64,000 nt of DNA. It comes from Demequina rhizosphaerae (GTDB taxonomy: Bacteria > Actinomycetota > Actinomycetes > Actinomycetales > Demequinaceae). The position numbers were made by a program, and so were the translations under genes. The notes beneath the pieces were generated by a model. The model worked only from the letters and a program-made list of their open reading frames with translations. It searched no databases and was not told where the DNA came from. Location: contig NZ_BBMC01000004.1 of NCBI RefSeq assembly GCF_000971255.1, forward strand, positions 330,552 through 394,551. The letters are read 5' to 3'. Position 1 is the first letter of the stretch, and every line of letters begins with the position of its first letter. Positions 9,303 to 17,089 of the stretch are shown piece by piece.

Positions 9303-9620
9303 TCACGTCTCCGGTTCGGGAGTGACGAGCTCGGCTCCGCCCTTGCGCACCACGATGCGGTCGGGCGGGCAGACGGGGCCCCCGACGGTGAGGACCGTGC
9401 CGTCCTCCAGCGTGACGACCACGTCGCCGTCGGTGCAGCCGAGGTCGAGGTAGATGATCCCGCCGTTGGCCTCGACGTAGGTGACGTCGTCGTCGACGTT
9501 CACCTCGATCCGCGCATCGGTCTCGTTGGTGATCTCGAGGCCGCCGGCGTCGGTGCAGCCGGCGAGCGCGACGACCGCGAGCACCGTGGCCACGATGCTC
9601 GCCCTGCGACGACCGGGCAT
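9303..9620 (-). CDS. Small predicted lipoprotein
   Basis: A 105-aa exported protein. After a basic start (RRRAS) there is a hydrophobic signal segment ending in the lipobox VVALAGC near residue 21, so lipid anchoring on the outer face of the membrane is predicted. The mature part is short, acidic and beta-rich, with two further Cys (LGCTDGD, PVCPPDR). No family recognised. I chose the ATG at 9618-9620 because the AAGGGG box fits it better than the GTG two codons upstream. Confidence 0.65.
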   Translation of the reverse strand: MPGRRRASIVATVLAVVALAGCTDAGGLEITNETDARIEVNVDDDVTYVEANGGIIYLDLGCTDGDVVVTLEDGTVLTVGGPVCPPDRIVVRKGGAELVTPEPET

Positions 9621-9744
9621 CCCCACCCCTTCCGCGCCGGCGAGGATCGCGCGCCGCTGCGAGCATCGTGCCTCGAAAGATGGGTGGAGGAGCGGTGCGA
9701 CTCGCCCGGGCAGGGGGCGCGGCGGCCGTCCCGGACGTAGCGAA

Positions 9745-9773
9745 GCCCCGCCCGGCGTGACGTCGGACGGGGC
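9745..9773 (-). terminator. Terminator beyond the FMN-reductase remnant
   Basis: GCCCCGCCCGGC (9745-9756) and GTCGGACGGGGC (9762-9773) form an interrupted stem. It resembles the perfect terminator at 10549-10576, consistent with the remnant gene and its terminator having been duplicated together. Confidence 0.55.
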
Positions 9774-9793
9774 CCTCGGGGTTGAGCGAGCGG

Positions 9794-9950
9794 CTACGCG
9801 ACGGCGACCGGCGCGTGCTTCTCGACGTGCGCGATCGCGGCCGCGAGGAAGCCCTCGAGCACGGGGCGCGCGGAGTCGATCAGCTCGCCGTCGGCGGAGA
9901 ACACCGCGGTGTGCTGGAGGAAGACCTCGGGCTGACCGAGCGTCGGCGCG
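9794..9950 (-). pseudogene. Remnant 3' end of an FMN-reductase gene
   Basis: About 50 codons (segments PTLGQPEVFLQHTAVF and EGFLAAAIAHVEKHAPVAVA) match the last residues of the intact reductase at 10597 almost exactly, including the stop position. Upstream of about 9950 homology ends abruptly; the N-terminal three quarters, start codon and flavin-binding loop are absent. It lies downstream of the AhpD-like gene. A duplication followed by deletion explains it. It could be transcribed, but no complete protein can result. Confidence 0.8.
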
Positions 9951-10037
9951 TGCGCAGATGAAGTCCTCGTCGGAGAATCTGCGCAGGCGCGACGAAGGCG
10001 GGGACCGGAGGGATCCCCGCCTTCGTGAAGGTGGTGC

Positions 10038-10382
10038 TTAGGCCGGAACGCCGGCGAAGGCCTCGACGGCCTTGCGGGCCTCGTTGCCGTAGACGGCCGA
10101 GGGGCCGCCGCCCATGAGGATCGCGACGCCGATGGTCTCGTAGATCTGCTCGGGGGTCGCGCCGGACGCGAGAGCATCCTTGACGTGGCAGGTGATGCAG
10201 CCGCCGCAGCGCACCGAGATCGCGATCGCGAGCGCCAGGAGCTCCTTGGTCGACTTCGGCAGCGCACCGTCCGCGAGGGCCGCGTGGTGGAGCGAGAAGA
10301 AGCTCTTGATGGTGCCGGGGATGTGCTCGCCGAGTGCGCCGATGCCGCACATCACGTCGTCGTAGTGCTCCTGGTGGTTCAT
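10038..10382 (-). CDS. AhpD-like carboxymuconolactone decarboxylase-family protein
   Basis: A 114-aa member of the AhpD/CMD family of small all-helical, redox-active enzymes. The conserved core SVRCGGCITCHVKDAL carries the Cys pair and His of the CxxC...H active site, followed by GATPEQIYETIGVAILMGGGPSAVYG. Likely a peroxide- or quinone-linked thiol oxidoreductase. The ATG at 10380-10382 follows an AAAGGACGG box; the frame is open further upstream but without homology. It lies between an FMN-reductase remnant and an intact FMN reductase, suggesting an ancestral redox gene pair that was duplicated. Confidence 0.88.
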   Translation of the reverse strand: MNHQEHYDDVMCGIGALGEHIPGTIKSFFSLHHAALADGALPKSTKELLALAIAISVRCGGCITCHVKDALASGATPEQIYETIGVAILMGGGPSAVYGNEARKAVEAFAGVPA

Positions 10383-10548
10383 GGTGGACCCGTCCTTTCG
10401 GGGTATGGGATCCGGCTCCGTCGCCGGTGCTTGGGTACCTGTCCACGGTAAGGAACAGATGTCAAGCAGTCTCGGGACCATCGTCCCCGCGGCAAGCGCG
10501 CTGCGGCGCGAGGCGAAGCGATGCGATCGTCGGCGCGAGCAGTGCAAG

Positions 10549-10576
10549 GCCCCGTCCGGCGATAGCCGGACGGGGC
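10549..10576 (-). terminator. Perfect hairpin terminator
   Basis: GCCCCGTCCGGC (10549-10560), loop GATA, GCCGGACGGGGC (10565-10576): a perfect 12-bp stem 20 bp past the stop of the reductase at 10597. Confidence 0.85.
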
Positions 10577-10596
10577 CCACGGCCTGAATGCAGGAA

Positions 10597-11151
10597 CTAC
10601 GCGACGGCGACCGGCGCGTGCTTCTCGACGTGCGCGATCGCGGCCGCGAGGAAGCCCTCGAGGACCGGCTTCGCGGTCTCGAGCAGTGTGCCGTCTGCGG
10701 CGAACACGTTTGAGTGTGTCAAGAAGACCTCGGGCTGGCCGAGTGTCGGGGCGTTGAAGTGGCCGAGGATCGCGCGCAGGTGCTGCTGCGCGACGGCGGT
10801 GCCGATGGCGCCCACGGACGAGCCGGCGATCGCGACCGGCTTGCCGTTGAACGAGTTGGTGCCCCACGGGCGGGCGGCCCAGTCGAGCGCGTTCTTGAGG
10901 ACGCCCGGCAGCGAGCGGCTGTACTCGGGCGTGAGGATGATGACGCCGTCGACGCCCTCGATCGCCGTCTTCCACTCGAGCGCGGCCGCCGGGTAGTTGG
11001 CGTCGTGGTCCGGCGTGTAGAGGGGGAGCGCCGAGAAGTCGAGCTCGACGAGCTCGACGCCCTCGGGAGCGAGCGCCGCGAGCGCGCGGCCGAGCTGGCG
11101 GTTGATGGACGTGCTCGAGAGCGAGCCGGCGATGTAGCCGATGCGGGTCAT
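10597..11151 (-). CDS. NAD(P)H-dependent FMN reductase
   Basis: A 184-aa flavodoxin-fold reductase. The FMN phosphate loop is GSLSSTSINRQL (about residues 9-20) and the second signature is LTPEYSRSLPGVLKNALDWA. Such enzymes reduce FMN, quinones, chromate or azo compounds with NAD(P)H. Its 3' end is duplicated at 9794. The 165-bp region upstream holds two similar boxes (11221-11255) that may be regulator sites. Physiological electron acceptor unknown. Confidence 0.92.
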   Translation of the reverse strand: MTRIGYIAGSLSSTSINRQLGRALAALAPEGVELVELDFSALPLYTPDHDANYPAAALEWKTAIEGVDGVIILTPEYSRSLPGVLKNALDWAARPWGTNSFNGKPVAIAGSSVGAIGTAVAQQHLRAILGHFNAPTLGQPEVFLTHSNVFAADGTLLETAKPVLEGFLAAAIAHVEKHAPVAVA

Positions 11152-11220
11152 GACGGTCTCCTGTTCGGGGGATGGTGGGGAGCGCCGACGCCGTCGTCGG
11201 ACGGCCATCGCAACGACGAT

Positions 11221-11255
11221 GACACGTCAACTATTCCAGAAGGTGACGCATCAAC
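11221..11255 (-). promoter_or_regulatory. Two repeated boxes upstream of FMN reductase
   Basis: On the minus strand GTTGATGCGTCA (11244-11255) and GTTGACGTGTCA (11220-11231) are near-identical direct repeats 24 bp apart. They resemble half of the MerR dyad at 12932-12948 (GTTGACG), so the MerR/TipAS regulator two genes away could act here. Speculative. Confidence 0.35.
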
Positions 11256-11316
11256 CAAGTGGTGCGGGAGATGACGCAGGGGAGTCGTGGCGGACGATGC
11301 GGGCGTCGCCCCGCGC

Positions 11317-12063
11317 TCAGGCCGCGGGTGCCCCGGTGGTCGAGTCCGTGCGCATCGCGGCGTGCAGCGGGTCGCGCGTCTCGACGAGGGGGTCGGCGGT
11401 CGCGACCCGGTCGACGAAGGCGGGGATGCCGACGGCCGGGCTGGCGGGAGCGGTCGAGCGCGCCGCGCGGATCGCGCGGATCGGGTCCGTCGGGACGGTC
11501 GGCAGGGGGCCGGACCCGCCCGCGCGCGCGACGTGCGCGACGTAGCCGGCCGCGGCGCCGAGGAGTGCGTGGGCCTGCGCGTCGAGCTCGGCGCTGTGGC
11601 AGTGGCCGTGCGCGCTGAAGTCGGTGGACTGGACGGTGAGGGTGCGCTCGGGCTGTCCCATGACGAGCGCGCCCGCATCCGCGAGCACGGTGCGGAGGTG
11701 CACGAGCGCCATGAAGCTGCCGGAGCGCGGCGCGGCGGCGCCGGCGATCACGACGGGCTTGTCCTCGAGCGAGGTCGGGGAGGCGGACGCCCAGTCGAGG
11801 GCGTGCTTGAGCGTGCCGGGGATCGAGCGCTCATGGGTCGGCGTGATGACGAGCAACCCGTCGACGGCGTCGAGCTGGCGCTTCCACGCGAGGCCCGCGC
11901 TCGGCAGCGGCGCATCGGTGTACGGCGCGTGGAGCGGCAGGTCCGCGGGGCTGAGCTCGACGAGCCTCGTGCCCGACGGCGCGGCGGCGTGCAGGAGCGA
12001 CGACAGGAGACGGGTGGTGCGTGCCTGGGGCAGATTGCCCATCAGGAGACCGATGACCGGCAT
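11317..12063 (-). CDS. NADPH-dependent FMN reductase with C-terminal extension
   Basis: A 248-aa protein whose first 180 residues are a flavodoxin-like reductase (MGNLPQARTTRLLSSLL; ITPTHERSIPGTLKHALDWA). Residues about 185-248 form an Ala/Pro/Thr-rich tail absent from the shorter paralogue at 10597, with no recognised domain. It lies between that paralogue and the MerR regulator on the same strand. Function beyond flavin reduction cannot be assigned. The ATG at 12061-12063 is the natural start of the Rossmann-like strand (PVIGLLMG). Confidence 0.85.
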   Translation of the reverse strand: MPVIGLLMGNLPQARTTRLLSSLLHAAAPSGTRLVELSPADLPLHAPYTDAPLPSAGLAWKRQLDAVDGLLVITPTHERSIPGTLKHALDWASASPTSLEDKPVVIAGAAAPRSGSFMALVHLRTVLADAGALVMGQPERTLTVQSTDFSAHGHCHSAELDAQAHALLGAAAGYVAHVARAGGSGPLPTVPTDPIRAIRAARSTAPASPAVGIPAFVDRVATADPLVETRDPLHAAMRTDSTTGAPAA

Positions 12064-12165
12064 GGGGGACCTTCCTGGACTACGGATCGGGGCGGTGGCA
12101 CAGCGGCCGCCTCCCATGGCGGTTGCGCGTGCCAACGCCCCTGGTGCCCCCGGTATTCCCGGCGT

Positions 12166-12915
12166 TCAGTCGGGCAGGCCCTCCGCGAAGACCGCGATCG
12201 CGTCGCGCAGCAGCTCCGCCGTGCCGTCGCCGTGCTTGTCATACGTCGCGCGGAAGCGCGGGTCGTCGACGTACATGCGGCCGAGCCCCACGTAGGCCTC
12301 GCGGCCGGGTGTCCAGAACAGCGAGACCCAGGCGTGATGACGGGCGACGAGCGATTGCACCTCCTCGCCGGCAGGGTCCGCGTCAGCGGCGGCGAGGCGT
12401 GCGAGCGCCCCGGCCACCGCCTCGTGCTCGGCCAGGTGCGCGCGCTGCGCGTCGGGCGAGAGGCCCTTCCACGCGTCGTTCGACCGGGCCACCGAATCGT
12501 CCCCCCAGCGCTCGCGCGCCTCGGGCTCGTAGCGGCTCTGGTCGAAGCCGTCGAACATGTCGTCGCTGGTCATGGGGAGTCCCTTCTCGAGGCGGGTGAT
12601 GGTGCGCTCGACCGTCTCGGCGAGTGCGGCGAAGCGGTCGCGCCGGGCGAGCAGCGCGACGTGGTGGTCCCGCATGAGCGCGGCGGTGAGCGCGGGGTCG
12701 TCGGTGTCGACGATGCTCGCGATGGTCTCGAGCGGCACGTCGAGCTCGCGCAGCACCAGGATGTGCTGGAGCCGCAGCAGCTCGGCCTCGCCGTAGTGGC
12801 GGCGGCCGTCGTGGCCGGTCCACGCGGGGGACAGCAGCCCGATCGCGTCGTAGTGGCGCAGCGTGCGGCTCGTCGCGCCCGTGAGGCGGGCGACGGCGGC
12901 GATGTCGAGGTCCAT
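12166..12915 (-). CDS. MerR-family activator with TipAS domain
   Basis: A 249-aa TipA-like regulator. Residues 1-70 are the MerR winged helix (DIAAVARLTGATSRTLRHYD), about 75-110 the dimer coiled coil, and 120-249 a TipAS ligand-binding domain (WGDDSVARSNDAWKGLS, SLFWTPGREAYVGLGRMYVDD). TipAS domains bind thiopeptide or other natural-product ligands and trigger promoter twisting. The ATG (12913-12915) was chosen over the upstream open frame because the helix-turn-helix begins at once. The promoter has the long-spacer MerR architecture with a dyad, so autoregulation is very likely. Confidence 0.93.
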   Translation of the reverse strand: MDLDIAAVARLTGATSRTLRHYDAIGLLSPAWTGHDGRRHYGEAELLRLQHILVLRELDVPLETIASIVDTDDPALTAALMRDHHVALLARRDRFAALAETVERTITRLEKGLPMTSDDMFDGFDQSRYEPEARERWGDDSVARSNDAWKGLSPDAQRAHLAEHEAVAGALARLAAADADPAGEEVQSLVARHHAWVSLFWTPGREAYVGLGRMYVDDPRFRATYDKHGDGTAELLRDAIAVFAEGLPD

Positions 12916-12922
12916 GTCGACC

Positions 12923-12953
12923 ACGGTAGAAGTTGACGTCGCGTCAACGTCAA
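12923..12953 (-). promoter_or_regulatory. MerR-type long-spacer promoter with operator
   Basis: Minus strand: TTGACG (12948-12953), a 19-bp spacer, TACCGT (12923-12928). The spacer holds the perfect dyad GTTGACG-N3-CGTCAAC (12932-12948). Overlong 19-bp spacing with a central dyad is the hallmark of MerR-activated promoters. Confidence 0.8.
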
Positions 12954-12978
12954 GGGGGTTCCGGTGTGTGTGGCGTGT

Positions 12979-13039
12979 GCTCCCGCTATTTATGCACGAA
13001 GCACCAGGACGTGACGCCTCGTGCATAAATAGCGGGAGC
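12979..13039. repeat. 61-bp perfect hairpin, 21-bp arms
   Basis: The left arm (12979-12999, containing CTATTTATGCACGA) is exactly complementary to the right arm (13019-13039, containing TCGTGCATAAATAG), with a 19-nt loop ending in GTGACGCC. The AT-rich centre of the arms is atypical here. It lies between the MerR promoter and the next gene's terminator. It could be a bidirectional terminator or a REP/MITE-like element. Confidence 0.8.
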
Positions 13040-13102
13040 GTCGGTCACCTATGTGGGAGATGCTCCGCGCTGGCGCCGGGTGCGCCGGAGCCGAGCGCGC
13101 GA

Positions 13103-13132
13103 GAGCCCGGCGGCCGTCCGGCCGCCGGGCTC
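13103..13132 (-). terminator. Terminator of the choice-of-anchor-I gene
   Basis: GAGCCCGGCGGCC (13103-13115), loop GTCC, GGCCGCCGGGCTC (13120-13132): a perfect 13-bp stem 12 bp past the stop codon. Confidence 0.85.
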
Positions 13133-13144
13133 CCGTCGGCGCGC

Positions 13145-14836
13145 CTACTCCACCGAGGCGATGTCGAACAGCGTCGTCGTGCCCGACACCTCGTTGCCGA
13201 CGATCAGCATCGGCTGCTTGGTGCGGGAGTCCTCCGCGGGGACGAACGCGAGGCCCTCGGGGCCGAGGTCGCCGGCCGCCGCGGACTCGGGGTCGGCCGC
13301 GAAGTCGCGGTTGTTGACGTAGGTCACGAACGTGGCGTCCTGCGGGTCCGTGATGTCGTAGACCATGATGCCGCCGACCCGCTCGAGGCCGATGAACGCG
13401 TAGGTGGCGCCGTCGACCTCGCCGATCGCGACGCCCTCGGGCTCGGGGCCCTTGTCGTCCGAGCGGTCGTCGAACGCGCTCTCGTCGTTGGTCGAGTTGA
13501 AGAAGGTCGGGATCGCGGCCGCGGTGATCTGCTCGAAGTCGTCGCCCGAGTCGAAAACCAGCTCGCCGGCCGTGGTCCAGATCGAGAACGAGCGGGCGCC
13601 GAACGAGTACAGCTCCTCGTAGCAGGTCCCGTCCTCGCTCAGCCCCGACGCCCGCGACACCTTGAGGCGCCCGAGCACCTCGTCCTCGAGCTGCTCGTCC
13701 GTGAGCACGCCCTCGCACAGCGGCGCGAGGGACTCGTCCTCGTCGCCGAGGTCCTTGATCCGCACGCCCTCCTCGACGTCGCCGAAGTCGTCGCGGCTGT
13801 CGCCCTCGTTGGCGGTCACCAGGAAGGTCTCGCCGCCCACGGTGTACGAGGCGATCGCGTCCGGCATGTAGAAGCCCTGGACGGGGACCTGCTGGATGGC
13901 GATCGCGTCGTCCCGGTTGGACGGATCGATGCCGCTGCCCGCGAGGGAGTGGTCCTTGGCGCCGAGGGGCAGCAGGTCCGCCACCGTCGCGGTGGCGAGA
14001 TCGACCACGGCGATCGCGTTCGCCTCCTGCACGGAGACGTACGCGGTGGACGATGCGGCGTCGATGGTCACGTACTCGGGCTCGAGGTTGCGGGACACAG
14101 GGTGGTCGATGCCGTCGATGCCCATGAACACGCGCACGCCGTCCGGCAGGCTGCCGTCCTCGAAGGCGTGGAAGTCGGCGGTCGCGACCGCCGACTGTGC
14201 GGGCGCCGCGACGGTGGCGGGCAGCGTCACCACCGAGATCGATCCCTCGGGGTCGACGTCGTAGGCGTCGTTCGGCTCACCCTCGTTCGCCGTGACGGCC
14301 GTGCCGCCGTCCGGCGTGAGGGCGACCATGTCGGGCTGGGCGCCCACGCGCACCGCGCCCAGCGTCCGCCCCTTGGTGTCGAAGAACGCGAGCCAGCCGT
14401 CGTCGGTCTTGGTCGCCGACTCGACGGCCACGACCACGAGTCCGTCCTCGCGCACCGCCACCGAGTTCGCCTCGGACCCCTCGGGGATCGTGTCGCCCTG
14501 CGCGTCCACGATGCCCGCGACGGTGAGCGTGTCCTTGAGCCTCGGCGCCCGTGCGTCGGAGACCTTGAGCACGTTCACCGCGCCCGCGTTCGCGTCGACG
14601 CTGTAGAGCAGCTTGCTCTTCGGGTGGTAGGCGACGATCTCCGCCGCGGACTCGTCGAACACGCCGGTCTCGTACGAGCCGATCGGCGTGAGGGCGAGCG
14701 CCGCATCGTCCGCGGACAGGGTGATCGGGGTGTCGACGACGGCGGCGTAGGCGGGTGCGGCGACGACGGCGCCGAGCGCGACGGCGGCGCCGGCGGCGAG
14801 GCCGCGGCGGGCGAGCGGGCGGGTGACAGGTGACAC
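13145..14836 (-). CDS. Exported choice-of-anchor-I family protein
   Basis: A 563-aa secreted beta-propeller-type protein related to the choice-of-anchor I family, seen in segments such as SVDANAGAVNVLKVSD, AVTANEGEPNDAYDVDPEG, LVTANEGDSRDDFGD and FIGLERVGGIMVYDI. A signal peptide is clear (RRGLAAGAAVALGAVVAAPAYA). Family members are extracellular, sometimes called phytase- or phosphatase-like, but activity is unproven; no sorting signal or C-terminal helix is visible, so the protein is probably released. I chose GTG at 14834-14836 because GGAGGT lies at proper spacing; the ATG four codons upstream overlaps that Shine-Dalgarno. Confidence 0.82.
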   Translation of the reverse strand: MSPVTRPLARRGLAAGAAVALGAVVAAPAYAAVVDTPITLSADDAALALTPIGSYETGVFDESAAEIVAYHPKSKLLYSVDANAGAVNVLKVSDARAPRLKDTLTVAGIVDAQGDTIPEGSEANSVAVREDGLVVVAVESATKTDDGWLAFFDTKGRTLGAVRVGAQPDMVALTPDGGTAVTANEGEPNDAYDVDPEGSISVVTLPATVAAPAQSAVATADFHAFEDGSLPDGVRVFMGIDGIDHPVSRNLEPEYVTIDAASSTAYVSVQEANAIAVVDLATATVADLLPLGAKDHSLAGSGIDPSNRDDAIAIQQVPVQGFYMPDAIASYTVGGETFLVTANEGDSRDDFGDVEEGVRIKDLGDEDESLAPLCEGVLTDEQLEDEVLGRLKVSRASGLSEDGTCYEELYSFGARSFSIWTTAGELVFDSGDDFEQITAAAIPTFFNSTNDESAFDDRSDDKGPEPEGVAIGEVDGATYAFIGLERVGGIMVYDITDPQDATFVTYVNNRDFAADPESAAAGDLGPEGLAFVPAEDSRTKQPMLIVGNEVSGTTTLFDIASVE

Positions 14837-15131
14837 GGAGACCTCCATGGCTCGGGCGCGGCCGAGCCCCGGCCGCGGGGGTCGTGCGTGGAACGGGTCG
14901 GCGAGCGCGTCGCGCGGGATCCTTCCCGTGTGCGCCCGGCCGAATTCAACGTATCGGCGGGAAGGTGACGAAACGGGCATCGGGCGGTGAATCCTCGGTG
15001 AACCTTGGCGCCCGAGCGCGCCGCGCATCGTCCCTTCTCCTGCCCCAAACGGGCGGGGTGCGCTCGCGCTCCGGCGAGGGTGTCCACGATGCGGGCATCG
15101 CGTCCCACCGCATCGTCCTAGACTCGGCCTC

Positions 15132-16829
15132 ATGACGCAGACCCCCGACATCAAGCCCCGGTCGCGCCAGGTCACCGATGGCCTGGAGGCGACCGCATCC
15201 CGCGGCATGCTCCGCGCGGTCGGTCTCGGCGACGAGGACTTCGCGAAGCCGCAGATCGGCATCGCGTCCTCGTGGAACGAGATCACCCCCTGCAACCTGT
15301 CGCTCCAGCGCCTCGCCGCCTCGTCGAAGAACGGCGTGCACGCGGGCGGCGGCTACCCGCTCGAGTTCGGCACCATCTCGGTGTCCGACGGCATCTCGAT
15401 GGGTCACGAGGGCATGCACTTCTCGCTCGTGTCGCGCGACCTCATCGCGGACTCGGTCGAGACGGTGATGATGGCGGAGCGCCTCGACGGCTCGGTGCTG
15501 CTCGCGGGCTGCGACAAGTCGCTGCCGGGCATGCTCATGGCCGCCGCGCGGCTCGACCTCGCGAGCGTGTTCCTCTACGCCGGCTCGATCATGCCGGGCC
15601 ACGTGACGCTCTCGGACGGCACGTCGAAGGACGTCACGATCATCGACGCGTTCGAGGCGGTCGGCGCGTGCGCTCGCGGCCTCATGTCGGAGGAGGACCG
15701 CCTCGCGATCGAGAAGGCGATCTGCCCCGGCGAGGGGGCGTGCGGCGGCATGTACACCGCCAACACGATGGCGTCCGTGGGCGAGGCCCTCGGCATGTCG
15801 GTGCCCGGCTCGGCCGCCCCGCCGAGCGCGGACCGTCGCCGCGACTACTACGCCCACAAGTCGGGCGAGGCCGTGGTCAACATGCTGCGCCTGGGCATCA
15901 CCGCGCGCGACATCATGACCAAGGAGGCGTTCGAGAACGCCATCGCCGTCGTCATGGCCTTCGGCGGCTCGACCAACGCCGTCCTCCACCTCCTCGCGAT
16001 CGCGAACGAGGCCGAGGTCGACCTCACGCTCGACGACTTCGCCCGCGTCGCGGCCAAGGTGCCGCACCTGGGCGACCTCAAGCCGTTCGGCCAGTTCGTC
16101 ATGAACGACGTCGACCGCGTGGGCGGCGTGCCCGCGGTGATGAAGACGCTGCTCGACGCGGGACTCATGCACGGCGACGTCATGACCGTCACCGGCAAGA
16201 CGCTCGCCGAGAACATGGACGAGCTCAAGCCCGCCGCCATCGACGGCCGCGTGGTCCGCGCGCTCAACAACCCGATCCACAAGACCGGCGGCATCACGAT
16301 CCTCAAGGGCTCGCTCGCGCCCGAGGGCGCCGTGGTGAAGTCTGCCGGCTTCGACGACGACGTCTTCGAGGCCACCGCCCGCGTCTTCGACCGCGAGCGG
16401 GCCGCGCTCGACGCCCTCGAGGACGGCACCATCCAGGCCGGCGACTGCGTCGTCATCCGCTACGAGGGACCCAAGGGCGGCCCCGGCATGCGCGAGATGC
16501 TCGCCATCACGGCGGCCATCAAGGGCGCGGGCCTGGGCAAGGACGTCCTCCTCATCACGGACGGCCGCTTCTCCGGCGGCACCACGGGCCTGTGCGTGGG
16601 CCACATCGCGCCGGAGGCCGTCGACGGCGGCCCCATCGCGTTCGTGCGCGACGGCGACAAGATCACGCTCGACGTCGCCAACGGCACGCTCGAGCTGCAC
16701 GTCTCCGACGAGGAGCTCGCCGCCCGCCAGGAGGGCTGGGAGCCCATCCCCGCCCGCTTCACCAAGGGCGTGCTGGGCAAGTACCAGAAGCTCGTCGGCT
16801 CGGCCTCGCGGGGCGCCGTCCTCAGCTGA
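15132..16829 (+). CDS. ilvD: Dihydroxy-acid dehydratase
   Basis: Dehydrates 2,3-dihydroxyisovalerate and 2,3-dihydroxy-3-methylvalerate to the 2-oxo acids in valine, leucine and isoleucine synthesis. Full length at 565 aa. Fe-S ligand Cys are in [21 protein letters not shown] and [13 protein letters not shown]; the C-terminal [22 protein letters not shown] is diagnostic. Starts with ATG at 15132, no strong Shine-Dalgarno. It stands alone, 7.5 kb before ilvBNC. Three copies or near-copies of the dispersed decamer lie in its 5' region (15024-15118). Confidence 0.98.
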   Translation: MTQTPDIKPRSRQVTDGLEATASRGMLRAVGLGDEDFAKPQIGIASSWNEITPCNLSLQRLAASSKNGVHAGGGYPLEFGTISVSDGISMGHEGMHFSLVSRDLIADSVETVMMAERLDGSVLLAGCDKSLPGMLMAAARLDLASVFLYAGSIMPGHVTLSDGTSKDVTIIDAFEAVGACARGLMSEEDRLAIEKAICPGEGACGGMYTANTMASVGEALGMSVPGSAAPPSADRRRDYYAHKSGEAVVNMLRLGITARDIMTKEAFENAIAVVMAFGGSTNAVLHLLAIANEAEVDLTLDDFARVAAKVPHLGDLKPFGQFVMNDVDRVGGVPAVMKTLLDAGLMHGDVMTVTGKTLAENMDELKPAAIDGRVVRALNNPIHKTGGITILKGSLAPEGAVVKSAGFDDDVFEATARVFDRERAALDALEDGTIQAGDCVVIRYEGPKGGPGMREMLAITAAIKGAGLGKDVLLITDGRFSGGTTGLCVGHIAPEAVDGGPIAFVRDGDKITLDVANGTLELHVSDEELAARQEGWEPIPARFTKGVLGKYQKLVGSASRGAVLS

Positions 16830-16851
16830 GCCTCGCGGCACTACCGCCTTC

Positions 16852-16886
16852 GAGCGCCCCGTCCGGTCCCGCCGGGCGGGGCGCTC
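16852..16886 (+). terminator. ilvD terminator
   Basis: A 15-bp stem with one mismatch: GAGCGCCCCGTCCGG (16852-16866) against CCGGGCGGGGCGCTC (16872-16886), 23 bp after the stop. Confidence 0.8.
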
Positions 16887-17089
16887 GCGCGTCGGGACGA
16901 TGCGCGGATCCTCGCCGCGATGCGGCGGCAGCGGCTCCTGAGGGCCCCTCCGGGCCCGTCGACCGCACCCCAAATGGGGCAGTCCGGACATCCCCCCGGC
17001 GGCATCCTGTGAATCGCTTCAGGGTGGTTCCGGAGGCCGCGCGACTGCGGCTAATCTACGGGGACAGTTGACTCAGCCTTGGGGGAGCG

